A stretch of DNA of 64,000 bases, from positions 1 to 64,000 of the forward strand of contig MIAG01000004.1 in assembly GCA_001829005.1 (NCBI GenBank), read 5' to 3'. The stretch is from Sphingobacteriia bacterium RIFOXYC2_FULL_35_18. Its GTDB lineage: Bacteria > Bacteroidota > Bacteroidia > Chitinophagales > Chitinophagaceae. Made by a program: the position numbers and the translations under genes. A model generated the notes under the pieces. That model was given only the letters and a program-made list of their open reading frames with translations, was not told the origin of the DNA and searched no databases. This document shows positions 8,975 through 18,049 of this stretch, piece after piece. Each line of letters starts with the position of its first letter. Position 1 is the first letter of the stretch.

Positions 8975-10297
8975 TTAACGAGCTTCCATAATCAGGAATT
9001 TTTTCCCTTTAATTTTTTCGTCACGCACCCCTTTCAACAATGATGATATCTTTGTTTTTTTAACCGCCACAAAACTATTATGGTCTTTCACAATAATTAA
9101 ACCCAATTCTTCTTTTGTTATCTTGCCTTTTTGAATAAACAAACCCACAATATCCACTTTATTGAGTTTGTCTTTTTTACCTCCGTTTAAATACACAGTA
9201 CCCCATTCTGAAGCAGCAGGAGGCGGTGCATGTAATTTTAAAGAAAAAGTAGGAGGCGTTTCGGGTAAATAATTCGGCAGGGTTTCATCTTCGTGCAAAA
9301 TGAGATATACATTCCCTTTGTTGTTCATTCTAGAAGTACGACCATTGCGATGAGTAAATTCTGCATTGGTAGAGGGTAAATGATAATGAACAATATGATC
9401 AATATCAGGAATATCCAACCCTCTTGCTGCTAAATCAGTAGCAATTAAATATTGAGCTGTTCCATTTCTAAATTTGATTAATGCTTGTTCTCTTTGCATC
9501 TGTTCCATTCCTCCATGAAAAATGGTATTAGCTATACCTAATTCGGCTAATAAACTGCCAGTTCTTTCCACAGCTTCTCGATGATTGCAAAAAATAATGA
9601 CAGGAACCTTTCCTAAAGTACAAATCAAATCATACAGCGTATTCACTTTGTCTTTTTCAGGAGACCATACTGTATGCATTTCAAAAGAAGGTGCTTCATC
9701 CCGACCTTTTAAAAAGTTTAATACCACCAACTGCTTTGGTTCAGCAAATGCAGGAATGGCAATAGATGCAGTAGCAGAAACAAATACTTTTTGCACTTCA
9801 GGTTTTAAGGCTTTAGTGATGTATTCCATATCTTCTTCAAACCCCAGCGCCAATGATTTATCAAACTCATCAAAAATATACAATCGAATTCCCTTTGGAT
9901 CGAAAGTTCTTCTTTTAAGATGATCGGCAATCCTACCAGGTGTACCTACCAATAATGCAGGTGGCTCAACCATACTATTAATTTCTGTTGGCATATCATG
10001 ACCACCATAGGAACAAATGATTTTATATCCAGTTTGCATGGCTTTCCAAACCTGTTCAATTTGAATGGCTAATTCTCTAGATGGAGTTAATACCAAAGCT
10101 TGTACCAATTTCCCTTTAGGATTCAAATGCTCTAACAACGGAATTAAAAAAGCAAGGGTTTTTCCTGATCCTGTAGGAGATAGTAACAACACATTCTTAT
10201 GGTGTATAATATTACTTACCGCAGATTCCTGCATTTCATTTAATGCAGCTATACCCAAATTTTGAAGTGTTTGCTTACTATCGTTTAGTTTAGTCAT
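8975..10297 (-). CDS. DEAD-box RNA helicase with a DbpA-type C-terminal RNA-binding domain
   Basis: This 440-residue cytoplasmic helicase has the Q-motif region, motif I SPTGSGKT (about residues 40-47), motif II in the variant form DEFD, motif III SAT, and motifs V-VI ATDLAARGLDIP and HRNGRTSR. The last 75 residues (VDIVGLFIQKGKITKEELGLI and beyond) resemble the DbpA RNA-binding domain that targets 23S rRNA helix 92 in E. coli. That suggests a role in large-subunit assembly, although the rRNA target is inferred. The gene starts 2 bases downstream of the DsrE-like gene. Confidence 0.9.
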   Translation of the reverse strand: MTKLNDSKQTLQNLGIAALNEMQESAVSNIIHHKNVLLLSPTGSGKTLAFLIPLLEHLNPKGKLVQALVLTPSRELAIQIEQVWKAMQTGYKIICSYGGHDMPTEINSMVEPPALLVGTPGRIADHLKRRTFDPKGIRLYIFDEFDKSLALGFEEDMEYITKALKPEVQKVFVSATASIAIPAFAEPKQLVVLNFLKGRDEAPSFEMHTVWSPEKDKVNTLYDLICTLGKVPVIIFCNHREAVERTGSLLAELGIANTIFHGGMEQMQREQALIKFRNGTAQYLIATDLAARGLDIPDIDHIVHYHLPSTNAEFTHRNGRTSRMNNKGNVYLILHEDETLPNYLPETPPTFSLKLHAPPPAASEWGTVYLNGGKKDKLNKVDIVGLFIQKGKITKEELGLIIVKDHNSFVAVKKTKISSLLKGVRDEKIKGKKFLIMEAR

Positions 10298-10299
10298 AA

Positions 10300-10833
10300 T
10301 TAAAATTTCAACACGGTATACCCTTTTGCGTTATAGGTAGTAATAGTAGTAATTGCAGAAAGTACAGCTTGAAATTCGGGAGCAAGCGTTGAAGGATCAA
10401 CTTTTCTTTTAAACAGCGTTTGACCACAAACGTATAACGGAATGCCCGCCTCTTTTAAAGCTTTAAACAAAGGAAGATTTGGATTATCAACTCCAAATTT
10501 TTGCTTATAGGTTTCATTATTTAAAATAAATGGTACTGCAGGACCATGTACAACAGCAATCATCTTTAAATTTTTAGGATTAACTCCCCCGGCAACATGC
10601 AAATTGGCAATGCGAGCTATGTTTTCAAAATACTCACTTACTTCTTTTGGATTAGGAGCTGCACTAACAATATCAACCAATATTTTGTAGTCTGCTTTTT
10701 TGTCAATTACATCAACTGCAAATGGCACTTCTGTAACATCTCCATATTGGGAAATAAATGGACGCACCACTTTTTGTGCATTAACCATTGATGTGCTGAA
10801 TAGTAGAGCGAAAACTAAAAAAAAGTATTTCAT
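10300..10833 (-). CDS. Secreted DsrE/DsrF-like family protein
   Basis: The 177-residue protein begins with a signal peptide (MKYFFLVFALLFSTSMVNA). The mature part has the alternating alpha/beta pattern of DsrE-like proteins. KMIAVVHGPAVPFIL is followed by FKALKEAGIPLYVCGQTLF, where the cysteine sits at the position used for sulfur transfer in DsrE/TusD proteins. Export is unusual for a classical sulfur relay, so the role is uncertain. It lies between tex (24 bases upstream) and the helicase (2 bases downstream) on the same strand. Confidence 0.8.
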   Translation of the reverse strand: MKYFFLVFALLFSTSMVNAQKVVRPFISQYGDVTEVPFAVDVIDKKADYKILVDIVSAAPNPKEVSEYFENIARIANLHVAGGVNPKNLKMIAVVHGPAVPFILNNETYKQKFGVDNPNLPLFKALKEAGIPLYVCGQTLFKRKVDPSTLAPEFQAVLSAITTITTYNAKGYTVLKF

Positions 10834-10857
10834 ACAATTGATTTATTCTAAGGTACG

Positions 10858-13110
10858 TTATTTGCCAAACTTCTTCTTCAAAGCTTGTAAAGCATCCGTC
10901 ACATTTAAGTTGCTCAAATCTTCTTCTTTTTTTACAGGTTGATTAGAGCGCTTGTGTTGATTGAAGTCTTTCCTGCCCCCCACACCCGCAGCAGGTGCGG
11001 CCTCTGTTTGTTTGATAGAGAGCGCAATTCGCTTGCGGCTCAAATCTACCTCTAATACTTTTACCTGTACTTTTTGCCCAAGTTTTAATGCCTCACTAGG
11101 GTCGGATATGTATCGATTGGCTATTTCGCTCACATGCACCAAGCCATCTTGCTTAACGCCAATATCTATGAATGCTCCAAATCTGGTTAAATTGGTTACT
11201 ACCCCCGGCAATACCAACCCAACAGTAACTTCTTCCATAGAATAAATATTGGCAAATTCAAATTGCTCTAATTCTGATCTTGGATCTAACCCAGGCTTTT
11301 GTAATTCCTTAATAATATCATTCAATGCTAAAACCCCAATTTGATCAGTCACATATTTTTGCGTATTGATCGTTTTTAACATGGATTCGTTCCCAACAAG
11401 AGACGCTACATTGGTTCCTAAATCAGTAGCCATTTTTTCAACAATCGGATATGCTTCAGGGTGAACAGCACTTGCATCTAATGGATGTTTTGCTTTAGGA
11501 ATGCGCAAAAATCCTGCACATTGTTCAAAAGCCTTTGCACCTAATCGAGGGACTTTTAACAATTCTTCTCTGCTAGAAAAAGAACCCAAAGTTTTTCTTT
11601 GTTTAATAATATTTTCTGCAACTGATTCATTAATACCACTCACATAACTCAAGAGTTGTTTACTAGCGGTATTTAAATTTACGCCTACGGTATTTACACA
11701 ACTCACTACCGTTTGGTCTAACTTTTCTTTTAGTCTAAACTGATTCACATCATGCTGGTACTGCCCTACCCCAATACTTTTAGGGTCAATTTTTACCAAT
11801 TCTGCTAAGGGATCCATGAGTCTTCGGCCTATGCTTACTGAGCCTCTTACCGTAATATCATAATCAGGAAACTCTTCTCTTGCAATTTCAGAAGCAGAGT
11901 ATACAGAAGCTCCGTCTTCATTCACTAAAAACACGGGTAAACCAAGATTTAATTTTTTAATAAACTGTTCTGTTTCTCTACCGGCAGTTCCATCCCCAAT
12001 AGCGAATACTTGTATGTCAAATTGCTTTACAAGTTGTTTTATTTTGTACTCGCTATCGTATATTTTATTGGCTTCATGAACATAAATTAAATCTGTAGTA
12101 AGCAATTCACCTGATTCATCTAAACAAACCACTTTGCAGCCCGTTCTATAACCGGGGTCAATCGCCAATACCCGCTTGCTTCCTAAAGGAGCACTCAATA
12201 ATAATTGACGCAAATTTTCTGCAAAAACATTGATGGCTTCTTCATCTGCTTTTTGTTTCAAAGCAGTTCTACACTCCGTTTCTAAACTGGGTTGCAGTAG
12301 TCTTCTGTAAGCGTCTTTGATGGCTTTTTTAATATGGTTACTCGAAGGGCTCATTCCTTTTATAAAAAAGGCTTCAATAGATTCAATTGCATCTTCTTCA
12401 ACTGGTGCAATAGTCATTCGTAAAAATCCTTCTAAGAATCCTCTTAAAATAGCCAGAATACGGTGAGAAGGTATTTTATGAATGGGCTCGGAGAAATCGA
12501 AATAATCCTTGTATTTGATGGCTTCTGCTTCTTTATCGGAAAGTACTTTACTCTGTAGCGTAGCTGTATCTTCAAATAGTTTTCTTAATTGGGCTCTAAT
12601 TTCAGCTTGCTCATTTACTTGCTCTGCTATAATATCTCTTGCACCTTGAAGTGCTTCTTCTATAGTGGTAATTTTTTCATTAAAAAATTTAGTTGCTTCT
12701 TTTTCAGGATCTTCCTGGCCCTGTTCCAATAAAAAATTAGCTAATGGTTCTAGTCCATTTTCTCTTGCAACTACAGCTTTTGTTTTTCGCTTTACTTTGT
12801 ATGGCAAATAAATATCTTCTAATTCAACTATTGTAGTAGCAGCATTTATTTTAGCTTGTAAACCCTCCGTCATTTTACCTTGATCGGTAATGGTTTTTTC
12901 TATAAAGGTTTTACGTTCGGTAAAAGCAAGAATGGTTTTTTGTTCATCTTGAATTTGTTGAATTTGCACTTCGTCTAAATTACCCGTACTATCTTTTCTA
13001 TAACGGGCAATAAAAGGAATGGTAGCACTTTCAGCTAATAAATCTAAAACGGTTTCAACTTGAGTAACGCGCAAACCAAGTTTTGCGGCAATAATTGGAG
13101 CAAACGACAT
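10858..13110 (-). CDS. tex: Tex family RNA-binding transcription accessory protein
   Basis: A 750-residue protein with the full Tex architecture. It has an N-terminal helical Tex domain (residues 1-190), a YqgF-like RNase H fold (about 320-450, VLAIDPGYRTGCKVVCLD), helix-hairpin-helix repeats (about 490-560, LLSYVSGINESVAENII), and a C-terminal S1 RNA-binding domain (about 645-715, GVVTNLTRFGAFIDIGV). Tex binds nucleic acids and is linked to transcription and RNA processing in other bacteria. The tail after the S1 domain is charged and low in complexity. Confidence 0.95.
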   Translation of the reverse strand: MSFAPIIAAKLGLRVTQVETVLDLLAESATIPFIARYRKDSTGNLDEVQIQQIQDEQKTILAFTERKTFIEKTITDQGKMTEGLQAKINAATTIVELEDIYLPYKVKRKTKAVVARENGLEPLANFLLEQGQEDPEKEATKFFNEKITTIEEALQGARDIIAEQVNEQAEIRAQLRKLFEDTATLQSKVLSDKEAEAIKYKDYFDFSEPIHKIPSHRILAILRGFLEGFLRMTIAPVEEDAIESIEAFFIKGMSPSSNHIKKAIKDAYRRLLQPSLETECRTALKQKADEEAINVFAENLRQLLLSAPLGSKRVLAIDPGYRTGCKVVCLDESGELLTTDLIYVHEANKIYDSEYKIKQLVKQFDIQVFAIGDGTAGRETEQFIKKLNLGLPVFLVNEDGASVYSASEIAREEFPDYDITVRGSVSIGRRLMDPLAELVKIDPKSIGVGQYQHDVNQFRLKEKLDQTVVSCVNTVGVNLNTASKQLLSYVSGINESVAENIIKQRKTLGSFSSREELLKVPRLGAKAFEQCAGFLRIPKAKHPLDASAVHPEAYPIVEKMATDLGTNVASLVGNESMLKTINTQKYVTDQIGVLALNDIIKELQKPGLDPRSELEQFEFANIYSMEEVTVGLVLPGVVTNLTRFGAFIDIGVKQDGLVHVSEIANRYISDPSEALKLGQKVQVKVLEVDLSRKRIALSIKQTEAAPAAGVGGRKDFNQHKRSNQPVKKEEDLSNLNVTDALQALKKKFGK

Positions 13111-13145
13111 ATATAAAATTCAATTTTTAGGGAGGCGAAAGTAGA

Positions 13146-14477
13146 TTATTCCATTATACGCACCACACGATGAGGATATCTTTCTAAATACTTACGAAGC
13201 ATAGATTTAATGACTTCATTTTCGGCATAAGGTATTACTGCCTCTTTTATTGCAGCAATATAAGCGGGAGCCGAAGGTTCAGCCATTTCTAAATGATCAA
13301 TAGGGCCCATTCCTATAAATTTTCCCTTTTCAATTAGTATGGCTGTATTGCTTTCTTTAATAATATAAGATGCTTTTTCAGCTGTTATATAATTGAGGGC
13401 TTTTTTTACTTGTTCATTATGAATAATTGGATCGGGCCATTCATTTGGAATGGTTTTGTCTAAAAAACACAATGCTGGATGCAGTTCAAATTCTCTTACC
13501 AATTTCCAAAGTTCACGGTGGGCATCTGCCAATAATGAAAATGATTGCACAGGTTGTGCATTTTTATGCTTTTTATCTATAGCTAATCGTAAATATCCCC
13601 GATTGTCTTCAAACTGATAGATGGCCCAAAGCTGTTCAAACTTTTTCTGACTTTTATTGAATGCCGGCCATAGTCTTTTAATTTCTATGCTTTCAAATAG
13701 AATGGCAATAAATTCAGTGGGGCATTCCGTATAGGAAATTTCATATATCTCTCTCAAGAAGTCCTGTCTTTTTTTACTTAAGTCTAACCCAGTAAAATGG
13801 CTAACTACCCTTTTTTTTATATTTTTTGCCTTACCTACATAGATGACTTTACCCAGTTTATTATGAAAATAATATACCCCAGGAGAATCGGGTAAAGATT
13901 GAATAAAATGTCCAGGTAAATTAGGAGGCATTAATTGTTCCCTGTTTTCTTTCTGCAACATCTCTTTTACTAATCTTTCCCCATTATTTTGTAAAACCAA
14001 GTCTAATACTTTGGCAGTAGCTTTAGCATCTCCCCCAGCACGATGCCTGTTTTCAATTTCAATATTGAGTTGTCTGCATAAATGACCCAACCCATATTTA
14101 GGAAACCCTGGAAAAACTTTTCGGCTTAATCTTATGGTACAAAGCTTTGGAGTTTGCAAGTCAAACCCAGCTTCTTTTAAATGATGCTTCACAAAGCTGA
14201 AATCAAAATTGACATTGTGCGCTACAAATACTCTATTTTTCAATAGGTTATAAATTTGTGGAGCCACTTCATGAAAGGAAGGAGCTGCTTCCACCATTGC
14301 ATTGGTAATGCCCGTCATTCCAATCACAAAGGGAGGTATAGGTTGATGTGGGTTTACTAAAGTTTCATAAACCCCTTCTACTTCGGAACCATTGTACAAC
14401 ACGATAGCTATCTCTGTTATACCATGCTGACTAGGGAATCCCCCTGTTGTTTCAATATCCACTACCGCAAATCGCAT
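13146..14477 (-). CDS. DEDDh exonuclease fused to a GIY-YIG nuclease domain
   Basis: The 443-residue protein joins two nucleases. Residues 1-165 form a DnaQ-like 3'-5' exonuclease with D7 and E9 (VVDIETTGG), D92 (HNVNFDFSF) and HRAGGDAKAT (His145, Asp150), so all DEDDh residues are present. Residues about 198-280 form a UvrC/Cho-type GIY-YIG domain (SPGVYYFHNKLGKVIYVGKAKNIKKRV). The remaining 160 residues are unassigned. Similar fusions occur in Bacteroidota and some actinobacteria and are presumed to act in DNA repair, like Cho incision coupled to trimming. The biochemical role is inferred. Confidence 0.88.
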   Translation of the reverse strand: MRFAVVDIETTGGFPSQHGITEIAIVLYNGSEVEGVYETLVNPHQPIPPFVIGMTGITNAMVEAAPSFHEVAPQIYNLLKNRVFVAHNVNFDFSFVKHHLKEAGFDLQTPKLCTIRLSRKVFPGFPKYGLGHLCRQLNIEIENRHRAGGDAKATAKVLDLVLQNNGERLVKEMLQKENREQLMPPNLPGHFIQSLPDSPGVYYFHNKLGKVIYVGKAKNIKKRVVSHFTGLDLSKKRQDFLREIYEISYTECPTEFIAILFESIEIKRLWPAFNKSQKKFEQLWAIYQFEDNRGYLRLAIDKKHKNAQPVQSFSLLADAHRELWKLVREFELHPALCFLDKTIPNEWPDPIIHNEQVKKALNYITAEKASYIIKESNTAILIEKGKFIGMGPIDHLEMAEPSAPAYIAAIKEAVIPYAENEVIKSMLRKYLERYPHRVVRIME

Positions 14478-14513
14478 GGCTGCAAGATAAGATTTGTAAT
14501 ATTCTTATTGAAA

Positions 14514-14550
14514 TTACAACTAATGATAAAAAATAAGCTCTTAGTTGTAA
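14514..14550. repeat. 10-bp perfect inverted repeat with a 17-nt spacer
   Basis: TTACAACTAA at 14514-14523 and its exact complement TTAGTTGTAA at 14541-14550 flank an AT-rich spacer. No T run follows, so it does not look like a terminator. It sits between the exonuclease/GIY-YIG gene start (minus strand, 14477) and the small plus-strand ORF. It may be a dimeric operator or an RNA hairpin. Confidence 0.5.
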
Positions 14551-14583
14551 CAAATAAGTCAACCAACCGTTTATATACTTGTT

Positions 14584-14847
14584 ATGAGATACTGCAAAAC
14601 TGAAACCCCCAAACTAATTGTAAGCCCCATCATTATGGCTGGACTAGTATTCGGCCTATTTGCTTGTAGTTCTCCAGAGCGGGCTGCAAAAATAATTGGC
14701 AAAAAAGCTACCCAGAAAGTAACCCAGCTTTGTTTACCCAGCCAACTTGATTCTGAAGCTTGTTTATCGGAATTGGAACAATTTTTACGTCCGCCCTCGT
14801 TTTCTGAGTCAATTTCTGACAAAACAGAAATCATTTCTACTTGGTAA
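14584..14847 (+). CDS. Possible small lipoprotein (87 residues), uncertain
   Basis: This ORF fills most of the only gap longer than 300 bases (14478-14918). Its N-terminus has basic residues, a hydrophobic segment (IVSPIIMAGLVFGLF) and a lipobox-like LFAC, followed by a polar 58-residue tail. An almost fully antisense ORF (14571-14834, minus) is equally long and has two hydrophobic segments, so only one can be genuine, if either is. I recognise neither. The plus frame is preferred only because it has a plausible export signal. Apart from this ORF, the gap holds the inverted repeat at 14514-14550 and the valS promoter element. Confidence 0.35.
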   Translation: MRYCKTETPKLIVSPIIMAGLVFGLFACSSPERAAKIIGKKATQKVTQLCLPSQLDSEACLSELEQFLRPPSFSESISDKTEIISTW

Positions 14848-14895
14848 ATAGCCCCTAATCATCTAGAAGATTACAACAAGCTCCTACAGTTTCCT

Positions 14896-14903
14896 TAAAT
14901 TTG
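14896..14903 (+). promoter_or_regulatory. Predicted -7 promoter element of valS (TAAATTTG)
   Basis: TAAATTTG matches the Bacteroidota -7 consensus TAnnTTTG exactly and ends 15 bases before the ATG at 14919. The TTG that the ORF track used as a start (14901) lies inside this element, which argues for the ATG. No convincing -33 box is visible. Confidence 0.55.
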
Positions 14904-14918
14904 CAGCCAATCGATTTT

Positions 14919-17546
14919 ATGGAGCTGAGCAAGAATTATATCCCTACGGAAATAGAAGCTAAATGGTACAAACATTGGATCAATAAGAATTATTTTTCCA
15001 GTAAACCAGATGATAGAGAACCTTATACCGTTGTAATACCTCCCCCCAATGTTACGGGCGTGTTACATATGGGTCATTGCCTTAATAATACCATACAAGA
15101 TATTTTAGTTAGAAGAGCAAGAATGCAAGGTAAAAATGCATGTTGGGTTCCTGGAACCGACCATGCTTCTATTGCTACTGAAGCAAAAGTGGTAGCCATG
15201 TTGCGCGAAAAAGGCATTGCTAAATCTTCCTTAAGCAGGTCGGAGTTTTTAGATTATGCATGGGAATGGAAAGAAAAATATGGTGGCATTATTTTGCAAC
15301 AACTGCGTAAAATGGGCTGTAGTTTAGATTGGGATAGAACCAGTTTTACCATGGACCCCGATTATTACGATTCGGTTATTAATGTATTCTTAGATCTCTA
15401 TAAAAAGGGCTATATATACAGAGGGAAGCGAATGATTAACTGGGATGTAAAAGCAAAAACAGCCCTAAGTGATGAAGAAGTTATTTACAAAGAAGTACAA
15501 AGCAAATTGTACCATGTAAAATACCATCTCGAAAATGGGGGTACTATAACTATTGCTACTGTAAGACCTGAAACTATTTTGGGCGATGCAGCAATATGCG
15601 TGAACCCTGCAGATGAGCGGTACAAATCCCTTCATGGACAATATGCATTTGTTCCATTGATTAATAGAAAAATCAAAATCATTCCAGATGAATATGTTAC
15701 CCTAGATTTTGGAACAGGTGCATTAAAAGTGACTCCTGCACATGATATGAACGACTATCAGCTGGGGCAGAAATACAATTTGGAAATCATTGATACCATG
15801 AACGATGATGGCACAATGAGTGATGCTGCACAAATGTATATTGGGCTTGATCGTTTTGAAGTAAGAAAAAAGATTGTTGCCGATTTAGAAGCGGCTGGCC
15901 ATATTGATAAAATTGAAGAGTACACCAATCAGGTAGGATTTAGTGAAAGAACAGACGCAGTGGTAGAACCGCGTTTAAGTTTACAATGGTGGGTGAGCAT
16001 GAAAGAGTTAGCAGCACCAGCATTAACTGCTGTAATGGATGATGAAATTCATTTTCATCCCGCAAAGTTTAAAAATTTGTATCGCCACTGGATGGAAAAT
16101 GTAAAAGACTGGTGCATCAGCAGACAATTATGGTGGGGACATCGCATACCAGCTTGGTATACACAAGACGGTTCTTTTACAGTTGCTAAAACCGCAGAAG
16201 AAGCATTAACAGAATTAAAAACTGTTACAGGCAACGCCACTTTAACCATTGCAGATATTTACCAAGACCAGGATTGCTTAGATACATGGTTCAGTAGTTG
16301 GCTTTGGCCTTTTGAAGTGTTTAATGGTTTAAGCAAACCCAATAATGAAGAAGTAAATTATTATTACCCTACTAGCACTTTAGTAACTGCTCCTGAAATT
16401 ATTTTCTTTTGGGTTGCTAGGATGATCATGGCTGGCTATGAATACAAAGGCGCTAAACCTTTTAATGACGTCTATTTTACCGGCATTGTAAGAGATAAAC
16501 TAGGGCGTAAAATGAGTAAGAGCCTAGGAAATTCTCCGGACTTACTTGGTTTGATTGATCAATATGGAGCCGATGCAGTAAGGTTTGGAATCTTAATAGC
16601 CTCTCCAGCAGGAAACGATATTTTATTTGATGAGTCTTCATTAGAACAAGGCAGAAACTTTAATAATAAGCTCTGGAATGCGTTGAAGTTGGTAAAAATG
16701 TGGGAAGCCCGTTTAGCCAGCTCTTCAACAGGTGCCGACTCGGAAGAAGCAACATTTGCTATTAATTGGTTTGAAAATAGGTTAAACCAAGTAAGTGCTG
16801 AAGTGGATGAATTGATGACTCAATTTAAATTGAGCGAAACACTGAAAACCATTTACTCATTAATTTGGGACGATTTCTGCAGTTGGTACTTAGAGTGGGC
16901 AAAGCCAGGATTTGAGCAACCAGTAGACCCAAAAGTTTACAATAAAACCATTGAATTCTTCGAAAAATTAATGGAATTATTACACCCTATTATGCCTTTT
17001 ATAACGGAAGAAATATTCCATTTATTAAAAGAGCAAAATGAAGATCTCACCGTAAAATTACAAGGAAAACCCATCCCTGCTGATGAGACTATTTTAGCAG
17101 CAGGAAGTTTATTAAAAGACGTAATTACTAAACTAAGAGACGCTAGAAATAAAAACCAACTAAAGCCAAAAGACCCTGTAGTATTGCATATCATGGCAGA
17201 AAACACCAACGGGTATAAAGCCATTGAACCCATTTTGATGAAACAGGTTAATGCCAGCAGCGTAATGTATACTTCAACTGCTGTAGCAAATACCATTGTG
17301 GTTAATATGGAGAAAGACAAATTCTTTATAGAAGCAGAACAACAATTGGATACTGCTGCCATTAAAGATCGTCTTTTAAAAGACCTTGATTACGAACAAA
17401 ATTTTCTTGCCTCAGTAATGAAAAAGTTGAGCAATGAAAAATTTGTACAAAATGCAAAGCCAGAAATCATTGCTTTAGAAAGAAAAAAACAAGCTGACGC
17501 GGAAGCAAGAATTAAAACAATTGAAGAAAGTTTGAAATCATTGTAA
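14919..17546 (+). CDS. valS: Valyl-tRNA synthetase
   Basis: The start at ATG 14919 is preferred over the tracked TTG at 14901, giving 875 residues, normal for ValS. The enzyme charges tRNA-Val with valine and hydrolyses mischarged threonine. It shows the class I signatures HMGH (in PPPNVTGVLHMGH) and KMSKS (near residue 531), the editing-domain region (ATVRPETILGD), a tRNA-binding anticodon domain, and a C-terminal coiled coil (FIEAEQQLDTAAIKDRL to the end). The stop TAA overlaps the next start as TAATG, coupling it to the acetyltransferase gene. Confidence 0.97.
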   Translation: MELSKNYIPTEIEAKWYKHWINKNYFSSKPDDREPYTVVIPPPNVTGVLHMGHCLNNTIQDILVRRARMQGKNACWVPGTDHASIATEAKVVAMLREKGIAKSSLSRSEFLDYAWEWKEKYGGIILQQLRKMGCSLDWDRTSFTMDPDYYDSVINVFLDLYKKGYIYRGKRMINWDVKAKTALSDEEVIYKEVQSKLYHVKYHLENGGTITIATVRPETILGDAAICVNPADERYKSLHGQYAFVPLINRKIKIIPDEYVTLDFGTGALKVTPAHDMNDYQLGQKYNLEIIDTMNDDGTMSDAAQMYIGLDRFEVRKKIVADLEAAGHIDKIEEYTNQVGFSERTDAVVEPRLSLQWWVSMKELAAPALTAVMDDEIHFHPAKFKNLYRHWMENVKDWCISRQLWWGHRIPAWYTQDGSFTVAKTAEEALTELKTVTGNATLTIADIYQDQDCLDTWFSSWLWPFEVFNGLSKPNNEEVNYYYPTSTLVTAPEIIFFWVARMIMAGYEYKGAKPFNDVYFTGIVRDKLGRKMSKSLGNSPDLLGLIDQYGADAVRFGILIASPAGNDILFDESSLEQGRNFNNKLWNALKLVKMWEARLASSSTGADSEEATFAINWFENRLNQVSAEVDELMTQFKLSETLKTIYSLIWDDFCSWYLEWAKPGFEQPVDPKVYNKTIEFFEKLMELLHPIMPFITEEIFHLLKEQNEDLTVKLQGKPIPADETILAAGSLLKDVITKLRDARNKNQLKPKDPVVLHIMAENTNGYKAIEPILMKQVNASSVMYTSTAVANTIVVNMEKDKFFIEAEQQLDTAAIKDRLLKDLDYEQNFLASVMKKLSNEKFVQNAKPEIIALERKKQADAEARIKTIEESLKSL

Positions 17547-18049
17547 TGATTAGAATTGCAACACTAGACGATATACCCGCTATTCAGCAAATTGCTTATA
17601 ATACCTGGCCTTCTACTTATGGAGCCATTATATCTGAGGAGCAGATTAATTATATGTTAGACTTAATGTATAGCACAGAATCTTTAGTACAACAAATGAC
17701 TAAAGGGCACCAATTTTATTTATTTGCAAAAAGCGATTCAGCAGCCACTAAGGAAAACGAAATAATGGGATTTGCCTCTGTTTCAACTGAATTGGATGGC
17801 ATTTTTAAATTAAATAAACTCTATATAGTTCCTGAAGCCCAAAAAACTGGTGCAGGTAAAGCCCTTTTAACTGCAGTAAAAGATTACGCAGTACAAAACG
17901 GAGGCAAAAAATTGATCCTACAAGTAAATAAGCAAAACCCTGCAATTGAATTTTACAAAAGACAAGGGCTAAGCATACTATCTGAAAATATTTTTGAGTT
18001 AGAAAAAGGGTTTGTGATGGATGACTTCATCATGGGGATTGATTTATAA
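17546..18049 (+). CDS. GNAT family N-acetyltransferase
   Basis: This is a 167-residue acetyltransferase with the GNAT fold. It opens MIRIATLDDIPAIQQIAYNTWPSTY, has the beta4 strand KLNKLYIVPEAQKTGAGKALLTAVKDYA with the acetyl-CoA pyrophosphate loop (QKTGAGKAL), and ends with the typical NPAIEFYKRQGL segment. The acceptor substrate is unknown. Its start overlaps the valS stop by one base (TAATG), indicating translational coupling. Its stop directly abuts the convergent selO stop. Confidence 0.9.
   Translation: MIRIATLDDIPAIQQIAYNTWPSTYGAIISEEQINYMLDLMYSTESLVQQMTKGHQFYLFAKSDSAATKENEIMGFASVSTELDGIFKLNKLYIVPEAQKTGAGKALLTAVKDYAVQNGGKKLILQVNKQNPAIEFYKRQGLSILSENIFELEKGFVMDDFIMGIDL

Noticed and set aside
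14574-14581. TATACTTG as a promoter for the small ORF at 14584
   Set aside because: It differs from TAnnTTTG at one position and ends only 2 bases before the ATG, so transcription would start inside the gene.
14571-14834. Minus-strand 87-residue ORF with two hydrophobic segments
   Set aside because: It is fully antisense to a similar-length plus ORF, and I recognise neither. The plus frame has a plausible lipoprotein signal, so I listed that one at low confidence.
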